Counted from the stretch's first letter, positions 16,735-26,578 are shown. The stretch is 64,000 nucleotides of DNA from UBA6168 sp964573725 (GCA_964573725.1 CAZNLJ010000010.1:81338-145337); one strand, 5' to 3'. Notes: generated by a model from the sequence alone, not told the origin. Numbers and translations: made by a program.

Positions 16735-17352
16735 ATGGTTTTTTCATCCAAACTGATCGAACAGGCAGTGGGCGCGTTCGCCGGTTTGCCGGGAATCGGT
16801 CGGAAGACGGCCCTCCGGCTCACCTTGTACCTTGTGAATAAGGATGCGGCCGTCGCGGAAAATTTCGCCCGGGTCATCCTGCAACTGCGGCGGGAAATCC
16901 GGCATTGCCAGGTCTGCCACAATCTCAGCGATATGCCGACCTGCCAGATTTGCCTGGACCCCCGTCGCGACCAAACCGCCATTTGTGTGGTGGAGAGCAT
17001 CCGCGATGTCATGGCCATCGAGGATACCGGCCAATACCGGGGCACCTACCATGTGCTCGGCGGCCTGATCAACCCGATGGAAGGCATCGGTCCCGACGAG
17101 CTGGCCATCGATTCCTTGTTGCACCGCGTATCCGAAGGAAAGGTGGCGGAGGTAATCCTCGCCATCTCCCCGACCATCGAGGGCGATACCACCATGTTCT
17201 ACCTGTCCCGGAAACTGAAGGAAACCGGGATCCGGATCAGCGCCATCGCCAGGGGCGTTTCCTTCGGCGGCGAACTGGAATATGCGGACGAGGTGACGCT
17301 CGGCAGAAGCATCGTCGCCCGGCTACCTTACCATACCGGACCGGACCGGTAG
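16735..17352 (+). CDS. recR: Recombination mediator RecR
   Basis: A 205-residue RecR, which works with RecF/RecO to load RecA at single-strand gaps. The helix-hairpin-helix region (FAGLPGIGRKTALRL) is at the N-terminus. A C4 zinc finger follows (CQVCHNLSDMPTCQICLD). The Toprim domain begins with ICVVESIRDVMAIE and continues through YHVLGGLINPMEGIGPDEL. The C-terminus has GVSFGGELEYADEVTLGRSI, closing with the usual basic tail. Length equals the family norm. I prefer ATG 16735 over 16714 because the family starts two to three residues before SSKLIE. It stands upstream of a glycosyltransferase gene with a 56-base gap. Confidence 0.94.
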   Translation: MVFSSKLIEQAVGAFAGLPGIGRKTALRLTLYLVNKDAAVAENFARVILQLRREIRHCQVCHNLSDMPTCQICLDPRRDQTAICVVESIRDVMAIEDTGQYRGTYHVLGGLINPMEGIGPDELAIDSLLHRVSEGKVAEVILAISPTIEGDTTMFYLSRKLKETGIRISAIARGVSFGGELEYADEVTLGRSIVARLPYHTGPDR

Positions 17353-17408
17353 TCCGCCGGCATGCCCCGGCGACCGGACCCGGGAACCAACACCCTTATT
17401 CCACCTGC

Positions 17409-19430
17409 ATGCAACTGTCCGTTGTCATCGTCAATTACAATGTCCAGTATTTCCTGGAACAAGCGCTGTTGTCGGTCCGGAAGGCGGCCGCCGGGCTGGA
17501 CGCGGAGGTGTTCGTGGTGGACAACAATTCGGTGGACAATTCCGTGGCCATGGTCCGGGAGAAGTTTCCCGAGGTCATCCTGATCGCCAATCCGCACAAC
17601 CCCGGTTTTTCCACCGCCAACAACCAGGCCATCCGGATGGCCCGGGGCCGGTATGTCCTGCTGCTCAACCCGGATACGGTAGTCCGGGAGGATACCTTTC
17701 GGAAATGCCTGGCCTTCATGGATACCCACCCCCACGCCGGGGCCCTGGGTGTGCGCATGATCGACGGCAGCGGCAAGTTCCTGCCGGAAAGCAAACGCGG
17801 ATTCCCCACGCCGTTCGTAGCCTTTTGCAAAACCTTCGGCCTGTCCGGCCTGTTCCCCCGATCCAAGGTCTTCAACCGCTACCACCTGGGGTATCTCGAC
17901 GAACACGCGACGCATGTCGTCGATGTCCTCGCCGGTGCCTTCCTGCTGCTCCGCCGGGAAGCATTGGACAAGGCCGGACTCCTGGACGAATCCTTCTTCA
18001 TGTACGGGGAGGACATCGACCTGAGCTACCGGATCGTAAAGGCCGGCTATCGGAATTATTACTTCGCCGACACCACCATCATCCACTACAAGGGGGAAAG
18101 CACCAAGAAAGGCAGCCTGAACTACGTGCGTACCTTTTACCAGGCGATGATCATCTTTGCGCGGAAACACTTCCGGGGAAGGGAGGCGAGCCTGTTCATC
18201 GCCATGATCTACGGAGCGATCTACCTGCGGGCCGGATTCACCCTGCTGCACGGTTTGCTCCGGAAAAGTGCCCTGCCCTTGTCGGATGCCGGGCTGATGC
18301 TGGGCGGCCTGTTCTTCCTGCAGCACTTCTGGGCAGGGTATTATCACCAGGACCCGGATTATTACGAGCAGAGTTCCGCCTGGTTCAACCGACTCCTCTA
18401 CACCGGCCTGTGGGTAGGTTCCGTATTTTTTTCCGGCGGGTACGACGAACCGGGCAACCTGCGCCGCCTGGTCCGGGGACTGTTGTTCGGCACGCTCCTG
18501 CTGTCGGCCATCTACGGCTTTCTCCCCTTGGCGCTGCGTCCTTCCCGCGCAATTCTGCTCCTGGGTGCCGCCTGGGCTGTCACCGGCACCGTCCTGGCCC
18601 GAACCGTCCTGCATTTTTTGCGGACCGGCAACCTGTCGGTCGGTCGGCAGCGACCCGACAACCTGGTCATCGCCGGATCGGCCCGGGAGAGCGAACGCGT
18701 CCGGAACCTGCTCGGGCAGGCCGGCGTGCAAAAGAATTACATCGGTACCGTATCTCCCGCCACCGCCGGCGCGCTCGGTATTCCGGAGGAAAGCTTTGCC
18801 CGCACTTTCCTCGCCACCATGGACCAACTCGATGAGGTCGTCCATTTCTTCAAGGTGGACGAGATCATCTTCTGTTCCAGGGATGTCAGTTCCGAACAGA
18901 TCATGTCCTGGATGAGCCGGCTCGGTCCCGGCATCAGCTACAAGATCGTACCCTTGGAAAGCCTCAGCATCATCGGCAGCAACTCCAAGGATGCCGCCGG
19001 TGAATTGTATACCATCGAAGTCCGGTTCCGAATCGCCGGCAGGACGGCGCAGCGCAACAAGCGCATGCTGGACCTCGGCCTCACCATCGGGTTCCTTCCT
19101 CTCTTTCCGTTGCTGTGCTTGGTGGTGCGGCATCCCGGCGGATTCCTCCGCAACATGGTCGCGGTGGCGGCGGGAAAAAAGAGCTGGGTGGGTTATGCCC
19201 TACCGGCATCCGGCGTACTTCCCGCCATCCGGCCCGGCGTGCTTTCGCCGCCCGACGCCCTGGGCCACAGGAAGCCGGACCCTCCCACCCTCCGCCGCCT
19301 GGATTTCCACTACGCCAAGGACTACAGTACCGGACAAGACCTGGAAATTTGCTTCCGGGGCCGGCGGTCCTTGGGCCGGAACACACCGCATTTCCCGCCG
19401 CCGGACGGCCCCTCCGCATCCGCCGGATGA
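17409..19430 (+). CDS. GT2 glycosyltransferase fused to a degenerate phosphoglycosyltransferase-like domain
   Basis: A 673-residue membrane glycosyltransferase. Residues 1-240 are a GT2 domain with the SVVIVNYN start, VFVVDNNSVDNSV, GRYVLLLNPDTVV and FFMYGEDIDLSYR (acceptor/base region). From about 270 to 410 there are roughly five membrane segments. A Rossmann-like block (about 415-540: DNLVIAGSARESERVRNLL, VDEIIFCSRD) resembles the nucleotide-binding region that precedes the catalytic part of polyprenyl-phosphate sugar-1-phosphate transferases. The C-terminus (about 545-673) retains an RMLDLGLTIGF membrane start, RPGVLSP, and FHYAKDYSTGQDLEICFR, but the catalytic middle block is missing. 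Such fusions probably act in surface polysaccharide or glycolipid synthesis; the substrate is unknown. The stretch after the last motif is proline-rich and shadow-like. Confidence 0.75.
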   Translation: MQLSVVIVNYNVQYFLEQALLSVRKAAAGLDAEVFVVDNNSVDNSVAMVREKFPEVILIANPHNPGFSTANNQAIRMARGRYVLLLNPDTVVREDTFRKCLAFMDTHPHAGALGVRMIDGSGKFLPESKRGFPTPFVAFCKTFGLSGLFPRSKVFNRYHLGYLDEHATHVVDVLAGAFLLLRREALDKAGLLDESFFMYGEDIDLSYRIVKAGYRNYYFADTTIIHYKGESTKKGSLNYVRTFYQAMIIFARKHFRGREASLFIAMIYGAIYLRAGFTLLHGLLRKSALPLSDAGLMLGGLFFLQHFWAGYYHQDPDYYEQSSAWFNRLLYTGLWVGSVFFSGGYDEPGNLRRLVRGLLFGTLLLSAIYGFLPLALRPSRAILLLGAAWAVTGTVLARTVLHFLRTGNLSVGRQRPDNLVIAGSARESERVRNLLGQAGVQKNYIGTVSPATAGALGIPEESFARTFLATMDQLDEVVHFFKVDEIIFCSRDVSSEQIMSWMSRLGPGISYKIVPLESLSIIGSNSKDAAGELYTIEVRFRIAGRTAQRNKRMLDLGLTIGFLPLFPLLCLVVRHPGGFLRNMVAVAAGKKSWVGYALPASGVLPAIRPGVLSPPDALGHRKPDPPTLRRLDFHYAKDYSTGQDLEICFRGRRSLGRNTPHFPPPDGPSASAG

Positions 19431-19747
19431 CGGCAAGCCCGTTCCGCCCCCGTTCCGCCGTGGTACGCATCGCCCCACGCACCGATACAGCCGGCAAGGC
19501 GGCCCGCCGGATGACGGATCGGGCCGGAAAGCGCCCGACATCACCCCGGCATCACCGTATCCGACAGCGGAAGCCCGGATGACAACCGCCGATGGCGGGG
19601 ACAAGCGGACCAGCCGGACCTGCAGGAAACGGGAACATCCGGGCGGTATCGGACCTTGCGGGTATCCGCAGCTGCCCGGTGGAGCGGAATCGGGGAAGCG
19701 GGAGCAGGGAATTGGAAGCGGGAGCGATATCACCCGGACGGAACCGG
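19431..19747. other. Intergenic region between convergent genes
   Basis: A 317-base gap between the glycosyltransferase gene and icmF, which converge. No recognisable gene. No clear stem plus T-tract was found despite the convergent layout. Confidence 0.35.
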
Positions 19748-22700
19748 TCACATATTACGCCTGTACTGCCCGCCCACCTGGTACAAGGCCTGGGTGATAT
19801 CACCGAGCGAGCAGCATTTCACCACCTCCATCAAGGCGGCGAAAATATTGCCGTGCCCCAGGGCGGTAGCCCGTAAATCCTCGAGCGCCTTTGCGCCGGC
19901 CTCCCCGTGGGCCTGCCGGAGGTTTTCCACCGTGTCGATTTGAATCCGCTTTTCCGCTTCCGTAGACCGGATGACCTCCCTGGGCAATATCGTGGGGGAG
20001 CCGTCCTTGGCCAGGAAGGTGTTGACACCGACGACCGGCAATTCGCCGGTATGTTTCAAATGTTCGTAGTGCATGCTTTCCTCCTGGATCTTGCCGCGTT
20101 GGTACATGGTCTCCATGGCACCCAGCACCCCGCCCCTTTCCGTTATCCGGTCGAATTCCGCCAGGACGGCTTCCTCCACCAGGTCGGTCAGCTCCTCGAT
20201 GATGAAACTGCCTTGCAACGGATTTTCGTTCCTGGCCAGACCCAACTCGTGATTGATGATCAGCTGGATCGCCACGGCCCGCCGGACACTTTCCTCCGTG
20301 GGTGTGGTGATGGCCTCATCGTAGGCGTTGGTATGCAAGGAATTGCAATTGTCATAAATGGCATATAAGGCCTGGAGGGTCGTTCGGATGTCGTTGAAGT
20401 CTATTTCCTGGGCGTGAAGGGAACGGCCGCTCGTCTGGATGTGGTATTTGAGCAGCTGCGAGCGCTCGTTGGCACCATACTTTTCCCGCATGGCTTTCGC
20501 CCAGATGCGGCGGGCCACCCGACCGATAACGGCATATTCCGGGTCGATACCATTGGAAAAGAAGAAGGACAGGTTCGGGGCGAAATCATCGACGGCCATC
20601 CCCCGGCTGAGGTAGTACTCCACGAAGGTAAAGCCGTTCGCCAGCGTGAAGGCCAGCTGGGTGATGGGATTCGCACCGGCCTCCGCAATATGATAGCCGG
20701 ATATGGATACCGAGTAGAAGTTGCGCACCTGATGCTCGATGAAGTGTTCCTGCACATCACCCATGAGTTTCAACGAGAACTCCGTACTGAAGATACAAGT
20801 GTTCTGGGCTTGGTCTTCCTTGAGGATATCCGCCTGCACGGTCCCCCTGACCGCGGAGAGGGCCTGGGCTTTCAGTCGGCGGTAGACCGGTTCCGGAAGC
20901 ACCTGGTCGCCGGTGATTCCCAGCAAGAGCAGACCCAGGCCGTCGTTGCCTTCCGGAATATCCCCGTGGTAAGTCGGCCGCGGAAGCCCCCGGTCGTCGT
21001 ACAAGGCCTTCAGCCGGGTCTCCACCAGGTGTTCCAACCCGTGTTCGCGGATATACCGTTCGCACTGTTGGTCGATGGCCGCATTCATGAAGAAGGCACA
21101 GATCGTCGCCGCCGGACCGTTGATGGTCATGCTGACGGAGGTGGCGGGATCGCACAGGTCGAAGCCGGAATACAGCTTTTTCGCATCATCCAGGCAACAG
21201 ATACTGACCCCGGCGTTACCGATTTTCCCATAAATATCGGGGCGGTGGCCAGGATTCTCCCCGTAGAGCGTGACACTGTCGAACGCGGTGGACAAGCGGT
21301 TGGCGGGCATCCCGTAGCTCAGGTAATGGAACCTTCGGTTGGTCCGTTCCGGTCCTCCTTCCCCGGCGAACATGCGGGTGGGGTCCTCCCCTTTCCTTTT
21401 GAAAGGAAAAACACCGGCGGTAAAAGGGAACGTGCCGGGTACATTTTCCTGCAGGCACCAGCGGACGATATCGCCCCAATCCTTGTATTTCGGCAGTACG
21501 ACCCGGGGAATGTCGAGTCCGGACAAGGACTTGGTACGGACCGGTACCCGGATATCCTTTCCGCGGACGGAATAAGTGAAGACTTCCGCGGCATAGGCCG
21601 CCTTTTTCGACGGCCACTCCTCCAGCAGCGAGCGGACGGAAGGCGCCAGCCCCGGTTCGGTCGCCGCATAAGTCTCGCGCAAGCCCTGCAAGGTCTGGTC
21701 CCGGGCAGGCAGTTCCGAGGCACCGACGACCCGGATGGCCTCATCCAATCCATACAGGTTGCGGGCGACCGCTTCCTGCCGCTCGGCCCATGCGTCGTAC
21801 CGACGGTTGTTTTCGGCGATCTCGGAAAGGTAGCGCATCCGGCTGGCAGGGATGATGAAAATCTTTTCGCTCATTTCATCCGTTGCCCGGAACCGGGAAG
21901 GGAAAGCGGCGCCGGTCTTTTCCGTCAGCATCGCCATCAACCGGGTATACAGCAGGTTGGTACCGGGGTCGTTGAACTGCGAGGCGATCGTACCGACCAC
22001 CGGCATCGCGTCCAACGGGTCCGAAAAACGCTGGTGGGCCCGTTGGTATTGCTTGCGGACATCCCGCAGGGCATCCTGTCCGCCCCGTTTTTCGAATTTA
22101 TTGATGGCGATGAGGTCTGCGAAATCGATCATGTCGATTTTTTCCAACTGGGAGGCCGCGCCGAACTCCGGGGTCATCACATAAAGCGAAACATCGGAAT
22201 GGTCGACGATCTCGGTATCCGACTGGCCGATGCCGGACGTTTCCAGGACCACCAGGTCGTATGCCGCCGCCTTGAGGATATCGACGGCGGAACGCACATA
22301 CCTGGAGAGGGCGAGGTTGGACTGGCGGGTTGCGAGGGAACGCATGAAGACCCGGTCATGGGTGACGGTATTCATGCGGATCCGGTCGCCGAGCAGGGCA
22401 CCGCCGCTCCGGCGTTTGGAAGGATCTACGGACACCACGGCGATGTGCTTGTCCTGGAAGTCCATCAGAAAGCGGCGCATGATCTCGTCGACCAGGCTGG
22501 ATTTACCGGCACCGCCGGTACCGGTGATTCCCAGCACCGGAGTCCGCTGCAAATGAGGCAGCCGGTCGAAGACAGCCTGGATCTGCGGGCGGACTTCCCG
22601 GTCGAAGTGTTCCGGATCGTTTTCCGCCCCGGAAATCAGCCGGGCCACCGCCGAGGGGTCCCGGTCGGAGAGCCGGTCCACCGCACCGGCCAGGTTCCTG

Positions 22701-23143
22701 CCGGTAGGAAAATCGCACTGTTGCAGCAGGTCGTTGACCATCCCTTGCAGTCCCATGCGCCGGCCGTCATCCGGGGCGTAGATACGGGTGATGCCGTAGG
22801 CGTGCAAGGCCTCGATTTCGGAGGGCAGGATAGTACCGCCGCCGCCGCCGAAGATCCGGATATGGCCGGCCCCCTTTTCCCGGAGCAGGTCGTGCATATA
22901 GCGGAAGAACTCCATATGTCCCCCCTGGTAGCTGGTGACGGCGATACCCTGGACATCCTCCTGGATGGCGGTATGGACGATTTCACCGGCGGAGCGGTTA
23001 TGGCCGAGGTGGATGACTTCCGCACCGCTGGCCTGCATGATACGGCGCATGATGTTGATGGCGGCGTCGTGCCCGTCGAACAGACTGGCGGCCGTAACGA
23101 TACGGATCTTGTACGTGGAGACGTAGGGTTGGGCTTCCTGCAT
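19748..23143 (-). CDS. icmF: Fused isobutyryl-CoA mutase IcmF (B12-dependent)
   Basis: A 1131-residue fusion that interconverts isobutyryl-CoA and n-butyryl-CoA using adenosylcobalamin. Domain order: B12-binding domain (about 10-150; DGHDAA near residue 24, ITSYQGG-like VTSYQGGHMEFF, glycine-rich FGGGGGTI), a MeaB-like chaperone GTPase (about 195-520; P-loop GTGGAGKSS), and the substrate-binding mutase domain (about 555-1131). Specificity residues fit isobutyryl- rather than methylmalonyl-CoA: F579 in GVFPFK aligns by eye with Tyr-89, and Q780 in EDQAQNT with Arg-207 of Propionibacterium methylmalonyl-CoA mutase. The start at 23143 (MQEAQPYVS) is preferred; the frame upstream is low-complexity. 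It may serve branched-chain amino acid or butyrate metabolism. No cobalamin genes are nearby. Confidence 0.93.
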   Translation of the reverse strand: MQEAQPYVSTYKIRIVTAASLFDGHDAAINIMRRIMQASGAEVIHLGHNRSAGEIVHTAIQEDVQGIAVTSYQGGHMEFFRYMHDLLREKGAGHIRIFGGGGGTILPSEIEALHAYGITRIYAPDDGRRMGLQGMVNDLLQQCDFPTGRNLAGAVDRLSDRDPSAVARLISGAENDPEHFDREVRPQIQAVFDRLPHLQRTPVLGITGTGGAGKSSLVDEIMRRFLMDFQDKHIAVVSVDPSKRRSGGALLGDRIRMNTVTHDRVFMRSLATRQSNLALSRYVRSAVDILKAAAYDLVVLETSGIGQSDTEIVDHSDVSLYVMTPEFGAASQLEKIDMIDFADLIAINKFEKRGGQDALRDVRKQYQRAHQRFSDPLDAMPVVGTIASQFNDPGTNLLYTRLMAMLTEKTGAAFPSRFRATDEMSEKIFIIPASRMRYLSEIAENNRRYDAWAERQEAVARNLYGLDEAIRVVGASELPARDQTLQGLRETYAATEPGLAPSVRSLLEEWPSKKAAYAAEVFTYSVRGKDIRVPVRTKSLSGLDIPRVVLPKYKDWGDIVRWCLQENVPGTFPFTAGVFPFKRKGEDPTRMFAGEGGPERTNRRFHYLSYGMPANRLSTAFDSVTLYGENPGHRPDIYGKIGNAGVSICCLDDAKKLYSGFDLCDPATSVSMTINGPAATICAFFMNAAIDQQCERYIREHGLEHLVETRLKALYDDRGLPRPTYHGDIPEGNDGLGLLLLGITGDQVLPEPVYRRLKAQALSAVRGTVQADILKEDQAQNTCIFSTEFSLKLMGDVQEHFIEHQVRNFYSVSISGYHIAEAGANPITQLAFTLANGFTFVEYYLSRGMAVDDFAPNLSFFFSNGIDPEYAVIGRVARRIWAKAMREKYGANERSQLLKYHIQTSGRSLHAQEIDFNDIRTTLQALYAIYDNCNSLHTNAYDEAITTPTEESVRRAVAIQLIINHELGLARNENPLQGSFIIEELTDLVEEAVLAEFDRITERGGVLGAMETMYQRGKIQEESMHYEHLKHTGELPVVGVNTFLAKDGSPTILPREVIRSTEAEKRIQIDTVENLRQAHGEAGAKALEDLRATALGHGNIFAALMEVVKCCSLGDITQALYQVGGQYRRNM

Positions 23144-23207
23144 GGTCTGATTTGGTTCTGAATGGTCAGGGGCCGGGATACCCCGGCATATTGTCGGCGG
23201 AACACCA

Positions 23208-23215
23208 CAAATGTA
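23208..23215 (-). promoter_or_regulatory. -7 promoter element for icmF
   Basis: On the minus strand it reads TACATTTG, a TAnnTTTG match, 65 bases before the icmF start. I see no cobalamin-riboswitch hallmark in the leader. Confidence 0.42.
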
Positions 23216-23312
23216 CGAAAAGGACGGCGGAGGTGCAGGCCGGACGGCCGTCGGGTCGGGCCCTTTCATGCCAGGCCGCCAAGGGGCGGCATCGATGCGG
23301 TTTGAGGCGACC

Positions 23313-24167
23313 CTATTTTTCCACCACCGTCATCCGGCGGTCGTATTGCAGGGCCGTGAAAATGCCGATGGCGCCGGTGACGTTCGACTGGATGCCGCTG
23401 GGTTGTCCGAAAGGATTACCGTTCGAGGAAATGGCATTGAAGGTACTCAACCAAAAGTCGTAGTACGCCCGGTCGATATGGAAAATCGTATTGTAAATCG
23501 TATCCCCCTCCTTCAATTCGTAGCCACTGCCGAACACCAATATACGGTCGTCCACGAAATCGTCATTGGTGACGAAATCCTGGTCCGGGATGGAATCCAG
23601 GGAATGGATGTGGTACATGCGGCGGTAATAGTTGTTGGCGTCGGGATCGTCCGTGATGTAGGTCAGCGCGCGGGCGAGGGTATCGCGGACCAGGTCGAAC
23701 TCCACGACCACGCTGTCGACGGGAACCGGCGGCAACAAGCGGGTGGAGCCGGTGATGACATCCCCGGAGCGGGTGCGGACCAGGAGGGTGAACGGCTGCT
23801 CGTAGTCGATCGGTACCTTTTCCGTCGAAAAATAATTGTAGACCTTGACTTTTTCGAAGAGTGCGGCCACGTCGATACCGTTCTGCAGGGGATAGTCCAC
23901 CCCGGCATGGGAGACCGTGACCATGGCACTGTCCTCGAGGATGGACGAGACGAACTCGGTGGGATCCGTGGGGAAAGGCTCGAAAAAGGGCAGGCTCTTG
24001 CTCAGGGAGAGCCGGAACGGTTCGCCGGGCTCGAGATAGCATTCCACGACGTACTGCGGGGCATATTCGGGCAGGTCCAGGTCGATTTCCTTTTCCAGGT
24101 TGCCGCAGCCCGGCAGGACGGCCAGCAGCAGCGGAAGGAGGAAGGGCGTAAGAAACCGTGTTGTCAT
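23313..24167 (-). CDS. DUF4249 lipoprotein
   Basis: A 284-residue outer-membrane-facing lipoprotein with lipobox LAVLPGC near residue 17. The body resembles the DUF4249 family: EKEIDLDLPEYAPQYVVECYLE, LSLSKSLPFFEP, a TYITDDPDANNYYR-like segment and a C-terminus ending GIFTALQYDRR. DUF4249 genes in Bacteroidota are often found directly downstream of TonB-dependent receptor genes, as here (29-base gap), and are presumed partners in uptake. The substrate is unknown. The start at 24167 places the lipobox; the frame from 24395 runs through the end of the receptor gene and is rejected. Confidence 0.82.
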   Translation of the reverse strand: MTTRFLTPFLLPLLLAVLPGCGNLEKEIDLDLPEYAPQYVVECYLEPGEPFRLSLSKSLPFFEPFPTDPTEFVSSILEDSAMVTVSHAGVDYPLQNGIDVAALFEKVKVYNYFSTEKVPIDYEQPFTLLVRTRSGDVITGSTRLLPPVPVDSVVVEFDLVRDTLARALTYITDDPDANNYYRRMYHIHSLDSIPDQDFVTNDDFVDDRILVFGSGYELKEGDTIYNTIFHIDRAYYDFWLSTFNAISSNGNPFGQPSGIQSNVTGAIGIFTALQYDRRMTVVEK

Positions 24168-24196
24168 GACGGATGGATTTGGATGAACAGGTCCGC

Positions 24197-26578
24197 TCAG
24201 AATTTGAAATTCCAGGTCAACGAACCGATGATGGGGAAGAGGGAGACCTGTTTGGCGGCGATACCGGTCGGGATGGCGAGCGGGTTTTCCTGGGGATCGG
24301 TCCCTTCCGCATATTGCGGCTCCAGGTACAGGAAAAATGCGTTGCGCCGGTTGGTGAGGTTGAAGACGCTCAGGGTCAGGTCGCTTTCCCCCCATTTCGG
24401 GAAAAACTTATAGACGATACCCAGGTCCGACCGGAAGAAATAGGGCAACCGGAAAGCATTCCGTTCCCCATAGACCGGTACGACCGGCTGGAAGTCGGCG
24501 CCATAGACATCCTGGAATGCGAACCGACCCACCGGCAGCCAGGTACGGTCCCCGCTGCCATAGACAACGGTACCCGACAAGGTGACCCGCGGGTGCAGGT
24601 CATACATCAGCACCAGGGAAAAATCGTGTCGCCGGTCGTAGCGGGGGAAGAAGGTGGTCCCGGCCCCACTGAAGAGCTTGCCTTCCTCCACCGGTTGGAA
24701 ATCCCGCCGCCGGATGACGGCCATGGTGTAGCCGACCCAACCCTTGAGTTTACCCTCCTGTTTTTCAATGCCCCATTCCATGCCGTACCCCTGGCCGTTT
24801 CCGACGGCGAACTCCGCTTCCAGGTTTTTGTTGGCGAACAGTTGCGCGCCGTCGACGAAATCCACCTGTCGGGAGAGCCACTTCATGTAGTATTCATTGG
24901 TGAGCAGAAAGCGTTTACCGAGCAGTTTTTCCCAGCCGACGGCCACTTGGTCGGAAGATTGCGGACGGATGCGGCGGGTGGCGGGATACCAGATGTCGGT
25001 CGGCAGGGCGATACCGGAAGTGGATACGAGATGGAGGTACTGGTACATCCGGGCATAGCTGGCCTTGACGGAAAGGTCGGTCCGGGGGCGGTAGAGGACG
25101 GCCAGCCGGGGTTCCAGGCCGGTGAAGAATTCCCCGTCGTTGGCGAAGGCGGACAACCGGAGGCCGGTCTGGAGTTTCCAGCGTTCCGCCAGGCTCATTT
25201 CGTCGGCGAAGTAGGCAGCGAAGGAATAGGCGGTGAAATCATCCCCGCCGGAGAAAGAGACGGTGCCGTCGTCGCTGCCTGCTTTCAACCGGCCCACGCC
25301 GAAGGTATGGCGGGTGGCGTTCCAGCCGAAACGCAGGGTATGCCGGTTGTTGTGGGCCAGGTAGAAATCCGACTTCAGGTTGAGGTCGCTGACATCCGAC
25401 CCGACATTGAAGGAAAAGCCGGTCACCTTGCTTTCGATATTGTAGTTGTAATCCGAGTAGGTCAGGGTAAGGTTGTGAAAGAGCCGGGGGGAAAAGATAT
25501 GGTTCCAGCGGGCCGTACCGGTGGCGTTGCCCCAGAAGAAGCCGAAATCGAAGAAATCCCCGTCGAATCCGAACACATCCCTGCCGAAATAACCGCTCAG
25601 GAAGAGGCGGTCCTTATCGCCGAGGGTAAAATTCGCCTTGGCGTTGAAATCATAGAAATAATAATCGGGGATGGGGTTGTAATCCGGTTTGTCGGCATTC
25701 GCCTTGTTGACCTGCCGGGTGATGATATCGGCATAGGTCCGGCGACCGGACACGATGAAGGAGGAGCTGCCCTTCTGGATCGGGCCTTCCAGGGTCAGCC
25801 GGGATGTGATGAGGCCGATGCCACCGGTTCCGGCGAGTCGTTGGTTGTTGCCGTCCTTCATGCGGACATCGATGACGGAGGAGAGGCGGCCGCCGTATTG
25901 GGCGGGGAATCCGCCCTTATACAATTTCAGGTCCTTGACGGCATCCGTATTGAAGGTGCTGAAGAAGCCGAACAAGTGGTTTGCGTTGTAGACCACCGCC
26001 TCATCGAGGACGATCAGGTTCTGGTCGCTGCCGCCGCCCCGGACGAAGAGACCCGTGCTCCCCTCCGACCCGGAGGGGATTCCCGGTTTCAGCTGGATGG
26101 TCTTGAGGATATCCGTTTCACCGAGGAGGGCGGGGATGACCTTCACTTCCCGGGTGGAGATTTCCTCCACGCTCATTTCCGTGGTATTCATTTGTTCCTG
26201 GAAGGAATTCGCCTTGACCACCACCTCATAGAGCTGGATCCCTTGTCCGAGTGTGAGGTCGAGTACCGTATCGCGACGGGGGACGATATCGACCGTCCTG
26301 GTCTGGAAGCCGACATAACTGAAGGAGAGCGAGATACTATCCCGGCCGGTGGGAACGGCGAGGGAGTAGAAACCGTACTCATTGGTAGTTGTTCCGTTAC
26401 CGGAGGACAAGTCCAGGACGGTCGCACCGATCAGCGTTTCCCCGTTATCGCCGTCACGGACCGAACCGCTGATGGTCACGGTGGCCGGTTGTGCGGAGGC
26501 CAGGAAACCGGACAGGCAGAGGAGTATTCCGGTCCATGCGCGCAGGAATGGGGAGGGCAGGATTCTTTTTTGTTTCAT
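24197..26578 (-). CDS. TonB-dependent receptor with carboxypeptidase-like plug extension
   Basis: A 793-residue outer-membrane receptor. Residues 1-29 are a signal peptide ending FLASAQ. A carboxypeptidase-regulatory-like beta domain follows (ATVTISGSVRDGDNGETLIG, quoted here as SGSVRDGDNGETLIGA), then a plug domain (about 115-220: EISTREVKVIPALLGETDIL and GGGSDQNLIVLDEAV). The rest is a 22-stranded-type barrel with repeated aromatic-rich strands. It lacks the SusC-type partner SusD; the downstream DUF4249 lipoprotein is the likely partner instead. Such receptors import ligands with TonB energy; the ligand is unknown. The start at 26578 (MKQKRILP) is preferred to 26587 (MSSMKQKR). It stands as first gene of a two-gene operon, divergent from thrB. 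Confidence 0.88.
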   Translation of the reverse strand: MKQKRILPSPFLRAWTGILLCLSGFLASAQPATVTISGSVRDGDNGETLIGATVLDLSSGNGTTTNEYGFYSLAVPTGRDSISLSFSYVGFQTRTVDIVPRRDTVLDLTLGQGIQLYEVVVKANSFQEQMNTTEMSVEEISTREVKVIPALLGETDILKTIQLKPGIPSGSEGSTGLFVRGGGSDQNLIVLDEAVVYNANHLFGFFSTFNTDAVKDLKLYKGGFPAQYGGRLSSVIDVRMKDGNNQRLAGTGGIGLITSRLTLEGPIQKGSSSFIVSGRRTYADIITRQVNKANADKPDYNPIPDYYFYDFNAKANFTLGDKDRLFLSGYFGRDVFGFDGDFFDFGFFWGNATGTARWNHIFSPRLFHNLTLTYSDYNYNIESKVTGFSFNVGSDVSDLNLKSDFYLAHNNRHTLRFGWNATRHTFGVGRLKAGSDDGTVSFSGGDDFTAYSFAAYFADEMSLAERWKLQTGLRLSAFANDGEFFTGLEPRLAVLYRPRTDLSVKASYARMYQYLHLVSTSGIALPTDIWYPATRRIRPQSSDQVAVGWEKLLGKRFLLTNEYYMKWLSRQVDFVDGAQLFANKNLEAEFAVGNGQGYGMEWGIEKQEGKLKGWVGYTMAVIRRRDFQPVEEGKLFSGAGTTFFPRYDRRHDFSLVLMYDLHPRVTLSGTVVYGSGDRTWLPVGRFAFQDVYGADFQPVVPVYGERNAFRLPYFFRSDLGIVYKFFPKWGESDLTLSVFNLTNRRNAFFLYLEPQYAEGTDPQENPLAIPTGIAAKQVSLFPIIGSLTWNFKF

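Noticed and set aside
20414..23161. 915-codon + strand frame inside icmF
   Set aside because: Antisense shadow of icmF with no credible domains.
23144..23220. Cobalamin riboswitch upstream of icmF
   Set aside because: The leader is short and lacks the expected conserved boxes.
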